Assembly (NCBI GenBank): GCA_947071285.1
Contig: CAMTFK010000023.1
Location: 1-31,896, forward strand
Origin: an uncultured Bacteroides sp.
Lineage (GTDB): Bacteria > Bacteroidota > Bacteroidia > Bacteroidales > Bacteroidaceae
Length of the DNA stretch: 31,896 nucleotides
Direction: 5' to 3'
Shown here: piece by piece, positions 16,469-26,217 of the stretch
Layout: every line of letters begins with the position of its first letter
How positions within the stretch are numbered: the stretch's first letter is position 1
Notes under the pieces: model-generated
What the model was told of the DNA's origin: nothing
What the model saw: only the letters and a program-made list of their open reading frames with translations
The model's database searches: none
Program-made: the position numbers and the translations under genes

Positions 16469-17518
16469 TTACAACGGGTAGCGCTTGATGCTAACCGTCA
16501 TTTTACCACTATTATCAATACTGTTCACATATACATAGGCAGCATATTTGCCATCGGCAGTCTTCATGAAGGCCCCGTCGTCTTTGCTGAAAGTCAGCGC
16601 ATAGTCTACGGCAGCACCAAGGTCCAGCGTCTGGAAGTCAACATCATCTATGTAAACGTTGGGGACGTCACCTTTCAACTGCGCATCACGCACGTTGGCA
16701 CGTTTCTCCATCGGGGTCCTGTTGTTGGAGCCGGAAGGAACGATACCGGAGATGGCAATGTACTTCGGGTCTGTGGCAGGAGAAACGAACGAATGTTTGT
16801 ATTCGAAGCCGTTCAGCGATTCCTGATAGAGATAGATGAAGTCGATTTTGCCTGCCAGGTTTTGTGAGGCAACTTCTTCTTTCGTATAAGCTTTCATATC
16901 GGCAATGGAGAAATAGCAGGCACCTTCGTTTTGCATTTCAATGAGGCGCTTCATGTCCATCTTAGATACAGGGTAGGACTGCGTGCTGCATGATGCCTTT
17001 GCACCGGTGCTGGAGGTAGAAGAGAAAGTGAATGAAATATTCTTTCCTTTTGCTTCTTCGGGCACTACATAGTTGTAGCGTATAGTAGCAGCAATGAGCG
17101 TAGCCTGACTGGTGCCAAAAGGTACAGTCGGATTCATATAGTGTTCATCTGCCTTTTCCATCATATTGGCTGTGGAGATTGCCCCACTGGTGCTGGCGTC
17201 CTTGACAGTCTGCAAGGGCACATCCTCGCCGGCCTGATAAGTCACGCCGTTTACTTCCATTTTGTTGCGGGCTGTGAACCATGAATAAAGTTCGAAGCCT
17301 GTTCCGTCAGCTCCGGCAATGGAAGCTCTGGCTTCAGCCTTGCCCAACTGGCCGTTGGTGGCACCCATGGCGTAAGCGAATTCTATTTTCTCTCCTGCAA
17401 TGGCAGGGGCTACTGTCTTTTTCAGGTAATCGTTCTTCAACGCAGAATCATCGTCATCGCTGCAAGCGAAACAGGAAAATGCGATAGCAGACAGCATTAC
17501 ATATTTCAATAGTTTCAT
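16469..17518 (-). CDS. DUF4466-like surface lipoprotein (putative glycan-binding)
   Basis: This is a 349-residue protein. The lipoprotein signal is MKLLKYVMLSAIAFSCFAC with Cys at 19 followed by SDDDD, the acidic tail typical of Bacteroides surface-exposed lipoproteins. The mature part begins ALKNDYLKKTVAPAIAGEKIEFAYAM, characteristic of the DUF4466 family known mainly from Bacteroides PULs. It has no recognisable catalytic motif. Third after susC1 in the operon, in the place where surface glycan-binding proteins (SusE/F-like) are usually encoded; binding the imported glycan is the likely role. Separated from the next gene by only 4 bp. Confidence 0.75.
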   Translation of the reverse strand: MKLLKYVMLSAIAFSCFACSDDDDSALKNDYLKKTVAPAIAGEKIEFAYAMGATNGQLGKAEARASIAGADGTGFELYSWFTARNKMEVNGVTYQAGEDVPLQTVKDASTSGAISTANMMEKADEHYMNPTVPFGTSQATLIAATIRYNYVVPEEAKGKNISFTFSSTSSTGAKASCSTQSYPVSKMDMKRLIEMQNEGACYFSIADMKAYTKEEVASQNLAGKIDFIYLYQESLNGFEYKHSFVSPATDPKYIAISGIVPSGSNNRTPMEKRANVRDAQLKGDVPNVYIDDVDFQTLDLGAAVDYALTFSKDDGAFMKTADGKYAAYVYVNSIDNSGKMTVSIKRYPL

Positions 17519-17550
17519 AACTATACTTTTTAAAGGTTTATACTGTTTTA

Positions 17551-17949
17551 TTATTCACCTTGCAGGCTCACGGTGATGGTATAAGTTCTCTTTACCTGGC
17601 GGTTGCCCGAAATCACGGTGTATTGGCGCGACTGGCTGAAATCGATCCATCCTCCCATGGAAGGCGTCAGGATGCAGTCTTTGGCAACCGAGCAGTGAGG
17701 CTTAACGTGTTTCAGGTTGGTGCCGAACTTGGCTACCGCCGTGATGACGGTTCCGTCACCATCCACATCGGGAATGTTGGTTTCAACCAGTACATTACGG
17801 TCGTCCGGTCCTCTCAACTCGAAGTTAGAGATATAGCACAATTCACTATCGGTGATTAGCAGGTTATTGTCGTCCAGCGGATAGTCACCGCAAGATTGTG
17901 CCAGCAGGCATACCAACAACAGGCTTAGTATTCTATATATACTTTTCAT
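17551..17949 (-). CDS. Small DUF5018-like lipoprotein
   Basis: The ATG at 17947-17949 gives a 132-residue lipoprotein: MKSIYRILSLLLVCLLAQSC, then GDYPLDDNN. The longer open frame to 18009 would put 20 residues, partly overlapping the susD1 stop, before the signal peptide and is rejected. The mature part is one Ig-like domain ending in RQVKRTYTITVSLQ, like the DUF5018 domains of PUL lipoproteins. It sits between SusD1 and the DUF4466-like protein, about 50 bp after susD1, so it is probably a small outer-membrane accessory of the same complex. The family call is moderate. Confidence 0.65.
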   Translation of the reverse strand: MKSIYRILSLLLVCLLAQSCGDYPLDDNNLLITDSELCYISNFELRGPDDRNVLVETNIPDVDGDGTVITAVAKFGTNLKHVKPHCSVAKDCILTPSMGGWIDFSQSRQYTVISGNRQVKRTYTITVSLQGE

Positions 17950-17999
17950 AATTGTTCTTTCTTTTAAAATAAACATTGTTTTTCTCTGGTTACAAGTTG

Positions 18000-19769
18000 T
18001 TAGAGCCATGGCTCGTTCTGTGTCAGGTTAGGGTTACGGCTTCTTTCACCTTCCGGAATCTGATAGATATAGTATTTCTGGAAGTCTTTCTCGGAAGCGT
18101 TTTTGAACTCATCACGTATACGGTTTCCGTTTGTATCCCTCAATACCAGACCATCACTGTTGGCAGCTCCCCAGATTTCATTGGCTTTTCTCCAACGGCG
18201 GATATCGAATGGGCGGTGCCCTTCACTAACGAGTTCTACGATGCGTTCCTGCTCGATTGCCTTGAAGAATTCATCTTTATTGGCATACTTTTCGGCTGCG
18301 AGTCCCGGCAGATTACCACGGCTACGAATCTGGTTGACCAAACCAACCAGTTCACTGCTCGGTCCTTCAACTTCATTCATAGCTTCACAGTACATCAGGT
18401 AAACGTCGGCAAGACGCATCAGATAGAAGTCCTGAGGACCTTGTGTACGTTCGGCAACACCTACCTGGCGCACCCATTTACGGAAGATATAACCTGTCTG
18501 GCTGCTGGCATCGTTGTTGATAAAGCCTTTTGCTTCCTGTCCGCGTACACCGAACATCCAAGTCAGGCTGTCGCCTACGGACATACCATCCAGTGCTACT
18601 TTCAGCATCTTTTCACCGTTCCATAGGATGGTGGAGCGCATGCGCCAGTCACGGTTTGCATAGCTTTCACGGTTCCATGCACCGTTTTCCTGGTCTTCTT
18701 TGTTATTCAGTACCAGTTCCGGCAGGAAATCACCGGTAATGGTGCTTTGATAGCGGTCGGCGAGGCGGTTGGTCGGCATAATCCAGCACTGTGCATTGGC
18801 AGTGGAGCGTGTTCCGAAGTCACGTAGGAGGCTTTCACCCTGTCCGTCTCCCAGGTTCGGACCACCGAATTGCAGGGAGAAGATGATTTCCGAGCAATAC
18901 TCATTGTCATATTGGAAGAGTTTCCAGTAATTGGGAGTCTGATAGCTGCCCGGTTCTCCTTTACCGAAGAGTTCGAGGCTATAGTCGTAGATTACTTTCT
19001 TGAAGTCGGCAGCAGCCAGTTTGTAGTATTCCTGCGCTTCACTGGCGCTTTGCTGAAAGCCTTTCAGTTCAGGCCATCCGTTCTTCTTCCAGGATGCCCA
19101 GTAGAGTTCAATTTTACCTTTGAAGGCGAGGGCGGCAACCTGAGTGGCACGTCCGGATTCGTCACCGCTTACGCTGGCGGGCAGTTTTCCGGCTGCATAC
19201 GTCAGGTCTTCCAACAAATCATTCTTGATGGTTTCTATGGATATGCGCTCCAACGAACAAGCCTCGGCATCACCGCTGAGTACATGGCGATAGTAAGGTA
19301 CGTCACCCCAATTCTCTATCAGACGGAAATAAGCAAGTGCACGGAGGAAATAGTTCTCGGCATTGATGCGCTCCAGGGAAGTCTTGGTTGCGGCATTGCC
19401 TTCAGTTTCTATCATCTTCTCTATATTCTGGATAGTGAAGTTGGCACGGTTCACTACGCGGTAAGCGTTGTTCCACATAGAAGAAAAGCCACTTGTCACC
19501 CAACCGGCGGGACTCCATGCGCTAATACTACCCACGCTCTTGCCACGGGTATTCTGGAATTCGGCATGCCCGTCGTAATAGTAATCGGTCTGATACAATG
19601 TGCGGAGGGCATTGTATACACCATAGGTTGATGATAAGGCATCATCGGTGCTCGTCCAGAAGAGGTCGGAAGATACTTCCGTAGTCGGTTGGCGGTCCAG
19701 CAAGTCATCGACACAAGAGGACGTGGTTCCGATCAATCCGGCTAATACGATATATTTAATGTACTTCAT
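18000..19769 (-). CDS. SusD/RagB-like glycan-binding lipoprotein 1
   Basis: This is a 589-residue lipoprotein starting at the ATG 19767-19769; the open frame runs to a codon at 19796 inside the end of susC1 but the signal peptide begins at MKYIKYIVLAGLIGTTSSC. The mature protein opens VDDLLDRQPTTEVSSDLFW and has the SusD-family C-terminal segment EGHRPFDIRRWRKANEIWG. It would cap the SusC1 channel at the cell surface and bind the polysaccharide for import. It starts 23 bp after the susC1 stop, as usual for such pairs. Confidence 0.93.
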   Translation of the reverse strand: MKYIKYIVLAGLIGTTSSCVDDLLDRQPTTEVSSDLFWTSTDDALSSTYGVYNALRTLYQTDYYYDGHAEFQNTRGKSVGSISAWSPAGWVTSGFSSMWNNAYRVVNRANFTIQNIEKMIETEGNAATKTSLERINAENYFLRALAYFRLIENWGDVPYYRHVLSGDAEACSLERISIETIKNDLLEDLTYAAGKLPASVSGDESGRATQVAALAFKGKIELYWASWKKNGWPELKGFQQSASEAQEYYKLAAADFKKVIYDYSLELFGKGEPGSYQTPNYWKLFQYDNEYCSEIIFSLQFGGPNLGDGQGESLLRDFGTRSTANAQCWIMPTNRLADRYQSTITGDFLPELVLNNKEDQENGAWNRESYANRDWRMRSTILWNGEKMLKVALDGMSVGDSLTWMFGVRGQEAKGFINNDASSQTGYIFRKWVRQVGVAERTQGPQDFYLMRLADVYLMYCEAMNEVEGPSSELVGLVNQIRSRGNLPGLAAEKYANKDEFFKAIEQERIVELVSEGHRPFDIRRWRKANEIWGAANSDGLVLRDTNGNRIRDEFKNASEKDFQKYYIYQIPEGERSRNPNLTQNEPWL

Positions 19770-19792
19770 ATTTCTATAATTTAAGGTGGTTA

Positions 19793-22700
19793 TCAAAATT
19801 CAATGTTCAAACCGACAGAGTAGGTCTTAACCAAAGGATAAAGGTCGTTAGCATAAGATGTGTTGTCCGACTGGCTCCATCGGCTGACGGATTTTTCCGG
19901 GTCAACACCCTTCCACGGTGTGATGGTGAAGACATTTTCTGCCGATACATAGATACGGGCACGCTCGAAGGAAATCTTTTTCAGCCACTTGGCAGGGATG
20001 GAGTAACCGATTTGCAAGTTCTTCAGACGTACGTAGTTCATGTTCTCTGCCCAGAAAGTACTTTCTGTACGGTTGTAGGAACCACCGCTACCGGTTACCA
20101 GTCTCGGCATGGAAGCGCCGCGATTGTCCAATGACCAGGTGTCTGTCCAGTGCATGCGTTGGAAGGCATAGCGGTCTTCCGGCACGTTAACGTTGTTCAG
20201 GTCGTCCAGCCAGAGGTCGGAACGTCCGTAGCTACCTTGGAATAGCGCCTGGAGGTCGAAGCCTTTGTAGGCACCACTCAGTGTGATACCGAACTGTCCC
20301 ATCGGAGTTTCACGATATTTATTCTTGAAGGCAACCTTGTCCTTGTCGTCTATCTGTCCGTCTCCGTTTATATCCTTTATCAGGATGTCGCCTGGTGCGG
20401 TATAGTTGCCCTGATAGGGGGCATTGTAGATTTCATTCCATGACTGTACCAGTCCGGGGTATGCATCGTAGATGTAGAGGAAGTGATACGGCATGTCCAA
20501 TGCAGTCCATCCACGGTCGAGGTGGTCACCCCATTTCTCCAGTTTATTCACGTTGTAAGAAGCATTCACGTTGACGCTGTAATCCAGTTTACCTACTTTG
20601 GAACGCCAGGTGATGTTGGCTTCGATACCACGGTTGCGCAGGTCGGCAATGTTTACGCGGGGTGCATCGTAACCGGTGAGAATGGAAGAAATGCTGGAAC
20701 CACGAATCATGCCACTCGTGAAACGGTCGTACCAGTCAAGTTCGGCAGTCAGTTGGTTGTTGAAGAGCCCGAGGTCGAAACCGATGTTGATGACGCGGGT
20801 GGACTCCCACGAAAGATCCTGGTTAATCATCTTGCTGGCACTGAAACCTTGCACCAGATTACCATTCATGATATAGTTAGTGGTCTTCATGGTTTCCTTT
20901 TGCTCATAGCGGCCTACGCCGGAGTTGTTACCCAATGTACCGTAAGATGCACGCAACTTGGCATTGCTGACCACTTTCTTCAAAGGTTCGAAGAACGCTT
21001 CTTCAGAGATGCGCCAGCCGATGGCTCCCGAGGGGAAGAAACCCCATTGATGTCCTTTGGCGAAACGGCTGGAACCGTCGGAACGGAAGTTGAACTCCAA
21101 GAGATACTTATCGAACATGGTATAGTTGAAACGTCCGATGAAAGAACGAAGGCCTTCGGATTCGGAATAACCCCAGTTGGTTTGTTGCGAAGCGGAAGCA
21201 GCATTCAGTTCTTCGAGGCTGGAATGCAGGCGGTCTTTACGCCACGCACCCATCTGGCGGTCGTACCAATATTCTTCAGCCGCATTGAACATAGCCGAGA
21301 TGTGGTGTCCTTTGGCTACTTCACGCTCATAGCTGATGCGTCCCTGGAACAGCGTCTTATGACCTTCATAGTTGGCGTCAGTGATACCGTCACCACCGTT
21401 ATCCGGCATTTCGCGAGCCACTGAGTTGGTCTGGAAGTTCCATTGTTTCAAGGGGTTCTGAATCGTCTTCCTGAATTCATTGTAATATCTCAGTGCATAG
21501 CTTACATTCAGTTTCAGTCCTTTCAGCGGTTCCCATTCGGCATAGGCACTACCGTTGAACTCTTTACGTGATTTGGTTTGGCGGTAAGCTTCGTATTCAG
21601 CCAGCACATTGCCGGCAGCAGAGTTTTCACCATAAGCCATGGCACCACCGTATTGACCGGTTTCAGGATGTTTGTTCGTTATACCGGAAACGGCATATTT
21701 CAGACCGGCATTCTCAAGACCACTTCCGCGGGGTGCGGTAGTTTCACTCCATTGCCCGTCACTCTTCATGCCGATTTTGAAGTTGTTGCGAATCTTGTAG
21801 TCCAGATTGAAGCGCATGTTATAGCGGCTGTAGTCATTGTGAATCTGAAGACCTTTCTGGTCCATGATGCCGATGGAAGCGTAGAAATTCATCTTATCCG
21901 AACCGCCGGAAGCAGAAACCGTCTGGTTCAGGGTGCCGCCTGTGCGGAACATCTGGTCGAACTGGTCGGTGTTGGGGAAGAGAACGTCATCTACCATGCC
22001 CATTGCCATCCATTGCTCTACGGTACCTGCCCGGAAGTTAGTGGACTTGTTGCCCGAACCGGCGGCACGCATGTGCATGGTCAATGCGCGTGAATAGTCA
22101 TTCATATAATCATAGAATTCTACAGGACTTGCCCAGGCGTAAGAGCCGTTGTAGGTGATTTTGGCCTTTGTATTGCCAATACCGTTTTTCGTAGTGATGA
22201 GGATAACGCCATTGGCGGCACGCGAGCCGTAAACGGCAGATGAAGCAGCATCCTTCAATACGGAGATGCTTTCAATATCATTCATATTGATGCGGTTGAT
22301 GTCTACATCGGGCATACCGTCTACAACAATAAGGGGATCGGAGTTATTAATGGAACCCAGACCGCGCACTTTCAGTGACGCGCCGTCGGAACCTGCAAAA
22401 CCGGTGGACTGGTTGACTACCAACCCCGGCACCAGACCGGAAAGTCCGGAAGATACATTCGAGATGGAACGGCTGGCAATCGCTTCGTCAATCTTGACTG
22501 CGGAGACCGAACCGGTCAGGTTCACTTTCTTCTGGGTACCATAACCGATAACGATGACTTCATCCAGTGCCTGTGAGTCTTCATTAAGCGTTACAACCAG
22601 GTTGGTTCTGCCTTTCAGGGCAACTTCCTGTGTGGTATATCCGATGAAGGATATTACAAGAGTGGCATTGGGAGAGGCGTCCAGGGTGAATTGTCCGTCA

Positions 22701-22861
22701 ATGTTCGTGATAGTACCGCCCGTACCTCCTTTGATTGTGACATTGGCGCCGATGATTGTTTCTCCTGTGTTATCTTTTACCGTACCGGTTATCTTGGCTT
22801 GCTGTGCCGAGACGCTTCCGATACCTATAAAGACTAATAGGAATACCAAAAAATGTTTCAT
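19793..22861 (-). CDS. SusC/RagA-like TonB-dependent transporter 1
   Basis: This 1022-residue outer-membrane transporter imports oligosaccharides in an energy-coupled way together with SusD1. A signal peptide (to SVSAQQ) is followed by a carboxypeptidase-regulatory-like beta domain (~24-95), the TonB box region DEVIVIGYG (~105), the plug with VRGLGSINNSDPLIVVDG and SVLKDAASSAVYGSRAANGV, and a long barrel ending in aromatic F (VGLNIEF). There is no STN domain before it, so it should not signal through an ECF sigma factor; control must come from elsewhere, probably the regulator encoded divergently. First gene of the seven-gene main operon. Confidence 0.95.
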   Translation of the reverse strand: MKHFLVFLLVFIGIGSVSAQQAKITGTVKDNTGETIIGANVTIKGGTGGTITNIDGQFTLDASPNATLVISFIGYTTQEVALKGRTNLVVTLNEDSQALDEVIVIGYGTQKKVNLTGSVSAVKIDEAIASRSISNVSSGLSGLVPGLVVNQSTGFAGSDGASLKVRGLGSINNSDPLIVVDGMPDVDINRINMNDIESISVLKDAASSAVYGSRAANGVILITTKNGIGNTKAKITYNGSYAWASPVEFYDYMNDYSRALTMHMRAAGSGNKSTNFRAGTVEQWMAMGMVDDVLFPNTDQFDQMFRTGGTLNQTVSASGGSDKMNFYASIGIMDQKGLQIHNDYSRYNMRFNLDYKIRNNFKIGMKSDGQWSETTAPRGSGLENAGLKYAVSGITNKHPETGQYGGAMAYGENSAAGNVLAEYEAYRQTKSRKEFNGSAYAEWEPLKGLKLNVSYALRYYNEFRKTIQNPLKQWNFQTNSVAREMPDNGGDGITDANYEGHKTLFQGRISYEREVAKGHHISAMFNAAEEYWYDRQMGAWRKDRLHSSLEELNAASASQQTNWGYSESEGLRSFIGRFNYTMFDKYLLEFNFRSDGSSRFAKGHQWGFFPSGAIGWRISEEAFFEPLKKVVSNAKLRASYGTLGNNSGVGRYEQKETMKTTNYIMNGNLVQGFSASKMINQDLSWESTRVINIGFDLGLFNNQLTAELDWYDRFTSGMIRGSSISSILTGYDAPRVNIADLRNRGIEANITWRSKVGKLDYSVNVNASYNVNKLEKWGDHLDRGWTALDMPYHFLYIYDAYPGLVQSWNEIYNAPYQGNYTAPGDILIKDINGDGQIDDKDKVAFKNKYRETPMGQFGITLSGAYKGFDLQALFQGSYGRSDLWLDDLNNVNVPEDRYAFQRMHWTDTWSLDNRGASMPRLVTGSGGSYNRTESTFWAENMNYVRLKNLQIGYSIPAKWLKKISFERARIYVSAENVFTITPWKGVDPEKSVSRWSQSDNTSYANDLYPLVKTYSVGLNIEF

Positions 22862-23065
22862 ATAGCTTAAATTTAAATGAATAATAAAAGGTTAATTTCA
22901 TATAAGACCTGAAGGACTGTTTTCTTTAATTAAAAGCAAAAATTAGTATATGTCCTTCTTTTGACATGTGTAGTTTTTCATAAGTGTAATTCCATAAGCA
23001 TCCTTTCTTTTTTAGAGGTTATTAAAGGTATATTCCCGAAGAGTTGTCTTCGTATAACTTGATGG

Positions 23066-23158
23066 CAAATATATGGCTCTTTCATGCTCAGCTTGGAAAT
23101 GCAACTACATCTTAACTACATCAATATCGGACTTCGACTACATCAATGCTTTCTCAGC
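23066..23158 (-). promoter_or_regulatory. susC1 promoter with 11-bp-phased operator repeats
   Basis: A -7 box TATATTTG (- strand, 23066-23073) is followed 30 bp farther upstream by units in 11-bp register (given as + strand): ACTACATC at 23104, ACTACATCAAT at 23115 and again at 23137, and GCTTTCTCAGC at 23148. No TTTG -33 element is at normal spacing, as expected of an activator-dependent promoter. The transcript would have a leader of about 200 nt before susC1. The same arrangement precedes susC2. The repeats also lie upstream of the regulator gene. Confidence 0.75.
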
Positions 23159-23272
23159 TAAAATATAAACTACTGATTACTAAAAGTATATATGCTTTAT
23201 TCGCATTGAAAAGCTACTTCTGCTTTTTCACAAAGAATTCATTGAACAGTATGTTATTTATCAGAAAGACAT

Positions 23273-23280
23273 TATCTTTG
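23273..23280 (+). promoter_or_regulatory. Candidate -7 box of the regulator gene
   Basis: TATCTTTG matches TAnnTTTG and ends 27 bp before the chosen ATG at 23308. No good -33 element is visible. It lies 115 bp downstream of the operator repeats, so feedback on the regulator gene is possible but unproven. Confidence 0.35.
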
Positions 23281-23307
23281 TCTCAACGAAACCAAAAGTT
23301 AACCGCT

Positions 23308-26181
23308 ATGAAATTAAGAACTTATGCTGTATTATGCTTCCTTTTTCTGCTGTGCTCTCCATCAAGTGCGAGTTGGCAACATCCGGTGACGAACTATACC
23401 CGCCATACATATAAGGCCGGTAACCAGAATTGGGGATTGCAGCAACACGGAAACGGCTGGATGTATGTGGCAAACACCAATGGCTTGCTCGAATTTGACG
23501 GTGCCGGATGGAACCTCTATCCCACAATACGCAATGCAAAGGTCCGTGCTATGAAAATAGGAGACGATGGGCGGATATATATCGGTGGAATCGGTCAATT
23601 CGGCTATTTTACTCCCAATCGCCTGGGTGGACTGGACTATACCTGTCTGGCGGATAGCCTGCCCCCTAACACTTCTATTGGTGTCGTCTGGAACATCCTG
23701 CAAGATAAGAACCGGATTTATTTTCAATCGGACCGGAGTTTGTTTTGCTGGGAGAATAATCGTCTGGAATATCTGGAATGCCCCGGTGAAGTGTATGCCT
23801 CTTCTATCGTATACAATAAATTCTATATCGGTGCTGCCGAAGGCTTGCTGGTGCTCGATGGAGAAGACTTCACGTTGGTGCCCGGTTCGGAAATGTTGGG
23901 AAGGGTATCGAGCCTGTTGCCCTACAACGGCAAGGTGCTGATAGCAACCCGTTACAATGGACTTTTCACTTACGATGGCGAGTCGATAAAGAAATATACT
24001 TGTGTGGCGGATGAGTTTATGAAGCGGAACCGTGTGTTTTGCGCTGCCCTTAACCACTCTTTATTAGCCATAGGTTCGGTGCAAGACGGCGTTTGCTTGT
24101 TGGACATGGAGAAGGATGAAATGAATGTCATCTCCATCAATAGCGGCTTGCAGAACAAAACGGTGCTTAGCATGGCTTTCGATGCACAGGAGAACCTGTG
24201 GCTGGGACTGGATAATGGAATTGACCATATTCACCTGAACTCGCGCGTGTCTTCACTCTATGGCAATAAGCCTGTCATAGGTTCGGGATACGTTTCCTGC
24301 CTTTATCAGGATAAACTATATTTAGGTACGAATCAGGGACTCTATTGCACAGTGCCTCCCGTTGATTTGAATCAGACCGTACCCATGGACTTTATTTCCG
24401 GTACGGGCGGGCAGATGTGGTCGCTCCTGCCTCACGATGATAAACTGTTCTGTGCATCGGATAATGGCATCTTTATAGTAGATGACGGCAAAGTTGAACA
24501 TCTGGATGGTTTGCGGGGAACCCGTATCCTTGTCTCCCTCAGCCATCGGCCGGATGTGCTGATTGCAGGAACTTATGGCAAGTATAGCGGATTGCATCTG
24601 TTGCAAAAAGATGCCGGACGGTGGAAGGTAGCCGGGCGGCTCAGGAACTTCACTTATGCAGCAAAGAGCCTTCTGGCCGAAAAGGCGGGCAATGTATTGT
24701 GGCTAACCAATAAGGACAGAGGTGTGTGCCGCCTCCAACTCTCCGACGACCTGCAGGAAGTTGTTAATCTGAAAAACTATAATAACAGTTCCTTCCCTTC
24801 CGGATATGATACTTATCTGACCCAGATAAACAATGAAACAGTAGTAGTGTCGCACTATGGATTGTGGCGTTACAACCAAGTTACGGATAGTCTGGAAGAA
24901 TACTCGGAACTTGAATCACTCTTGGATGGAAAGACTTCGTACACCTATCTTACTACAGACGTTGCCCATAACATGTGGTACGTGACAGGCGGAGCGCTGA
25001 AACTGCTTCGTTACGACGCCATGAAGAACACCTATTATAAGAACCCCCATGAGTTTTTCCTGAAAGGCTCGCTGATTGAGAATAATGAGAGTGTGAACGT
25101 CTGTGGCGACCAGGCAGTGGTAGGGACGGAAGAAGGATTCTCACTGGTAAGCCTGTCTCTGCCTGCCGCGAGTGCCGCGCCATTATCTTTGCAGATTCGC
25201 CGGGTGTACCTGACGGGGCAGCGGGATTCCCTGGTCTATGGGCGTAGTTATCAGTATGATGAGTCTCCGGTGATTATTCCTTATAAGCATAACTCGCTTC
25301 GTATCCAGTATAATGTGAACACTTGCGACCCCTCCCAGACGGCCCTTTATTCCTACCGGCTTGGCTATGGCAGCGATAAAGGGGAGTGGAGCGAGTATAG
25401 TGAGAATACCGTCAAAGAGTTTACCGGCTTGCATGAAGGGAAATACCTGTTCAGCGTGAAGCTGCTGACGGATAGTGACCAGGAACCGGTGGTCACCGCT
25501 TTTGCTTTTGAAGTCTTGCCTCCCTGGTATCGCACTTGGTGGAGCTATCTGGTCTATACCATTATATTGGGCGGCTTGTTGTTCTACATATACCATCGGA
25601 TTGCCGATAGCCGCAAACGCTTACTCATGCAGAAAGAACTGGAACTTTCCCGTCAGAAGCAAGAGTTTAAGAAAGAAAGTGAACTGAAGGATAAGAAAAT
25701 AGACATCCTGAAAGAAGAGAACCTGCAGGCAGAATTGCGTCATAAATCGGAAGAACTGATTCGTACCACCCTGAACATTGTTCGTAAGAATGAAATCTTG
25801 CTGGACATCAAGAAAGAAGTATTGGGAATTTCCCATTCCATCAGTGAGGAGAACCTTGTCTCCCTTCGCCGGAAAACGCTCCGGCTATTGGGGCAGATTG
25901 ATACGAATATAGAGCATGATGACGATTTGCAGGCATTCCAGTCTACTTTCGACTCGGTGCACCACGACTTCTTTAAGAAACTGGAAGAGACGTACCCCGA
26001 ACTGAGCAACAAGGATAAGCTGCTTTGCGCTTATATCAAACTGGATTTGCTCTCCAAAGAGATTGCCCCGTTGCTGAATATCTCTTTGCGTGGAGTGGAG
26101 ATAAGCCGCTATCGTCTGCGCAAGAAACTGGGATTGGAAGAAGGGGAGAACCTTGCAGAGTTCTTGCAAAAGTGCATTTAA
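23308..26181 (+). CDS. Membrane-spanning one-component regulator: periplasmic beta-propeller, Y_Y_Y domain, TM helix, coiled coil, LuxR-like HTH
   Basis: The ATG at 23308 gives 957 residues starting with a clear signal peptide (MKLRTYAVLCFLFLLCSPSSASW); the frame opens 54 codons earlier without support. Order: propeller-like repeats (~25-660; WMYVANTNGLLEFDG, RIYIGGIGQFGYF, NLWLGLDNGIDHI); Y_Y_Y Ig-like domain (~675-735); membrane helix (~745-763); coiled coil (~766-840); helix-turn-helix at ~895-945 (LSKEIAPLLNISLRGVEISRYRLRKKLGL). It lacks the histidine kinase and receiver of hybrid two-component PUL regulators, so it should sense a glycan fragment in the periplasm and bind DNA directly, as SusR does for starch. 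It is divergent from susC1 and convergent with the susC2 operon; both susC promoters carry the same repeats, its likely sites. Confidence 0.88.
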   Translation: MKLRTYAVLCFLFLLCSPSSASWQHPVTNYTRHTYKAGNQNWGLQQHGNGWMYVANTNGLLEFDGAGWNLYPTIRNAKVRAMKIGDDGRIYIGGIGQFGYFTPNRLGGLDYTCLADSLPPNTSIGVVWNILQDKNRIYFQSDRSLFCWENNRLEYLECPGEVYASSIVYNKFYIGAAEGLLVLDGEDFTLVPGSEMLGRVSSLLPYNGKVLIATRYNGLFTYDGESIKKYTCVADEFMKRNRVFCAALNHSLLAIGSVQDGVCLLDMEKDEMNVISINSGLQNKTVLSMAFDAQENLWLGLDNGIDHIHLNSRVSSLYGNKPVIGSGYVSCLYQDKLYLGTNQGLYCTVPPVDLNQTVPMDFISGTGGQMWSLLPHDDKLFCASDNGIFIVDDGKVEHLDGLRGTRILVSLSHRPDVLIAGTYGKYSGLHLLQKDAGRWKVAGRLRNFTYAAKSLLAEKAGNVLWLTNKDRGVCRLQLSDDLQEVVNLKNYNNSSFPSGYDTYLTQINNETVVVSHYGLWRYNQVTDSLEEYSELESLLDGKTSYTYLTTDVAHNMWYVTGGALKLLRYDAMKNTYYKNPHEFFLKGSLIENNESVNVCGDQAVVGTEEGFSLVSLSLPAASAAPLSLQIRRVYLTGQRDSLVYGRSYQYDESPVIIPYKHNSLRIQYNVNTCDPSQTALYSYRLGYGSDKGEWSEYSENTVKEFTGLHEGKYLFSVKLLTDSDQEPVVTAFAFEVLPPWYRTWWSYLVYTIILGGLLFYIYHRIADSRKRLLMQKELELSRQKQEFKKESELKDKKIDILKEENLQAELRHKSEELIRTTLNIVRKNEILLDIKKEVLGISHSISEENLVSLRRKTLRLLGQIDTNIEHDDDLQAFQSTFDSVHHDFFKKLEETYPELSNKDKLLCAYIKLDLLSKEIAPLLNISLRGVEISRYRLRKKLGLEEGENLAEFLQKCI

Positions 26182-26217
26182 ACTCTGTGTCTTCCTCCCC
26201 TTTTTTGCTGATGCTAC

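Noticed and set aside
20483..21424. 313-residue open frame on the + strand
   Set aside because: It lies wholly antisense within susC1, has no start signals or recognisable domain, and similar long antisense frames occur throughout the GC-richer PUL genes; it is a codon-bias shadow.
22862..23065. Riboswitch or structured leader before susC1
   Set aside because: The leader is long (~200 nt) but AT-rich, and I found no strong stem or known riboswitch core by eye.
23146..23307. 54-residue N-terminal extension of the regulator
   Set aside because: It would place a long hydrophobic, unconserved-looking stretch before an evident signal peptide and would overlap the operator repeats' edge and the candidate promoter; the ATG at 23308 is preferred.
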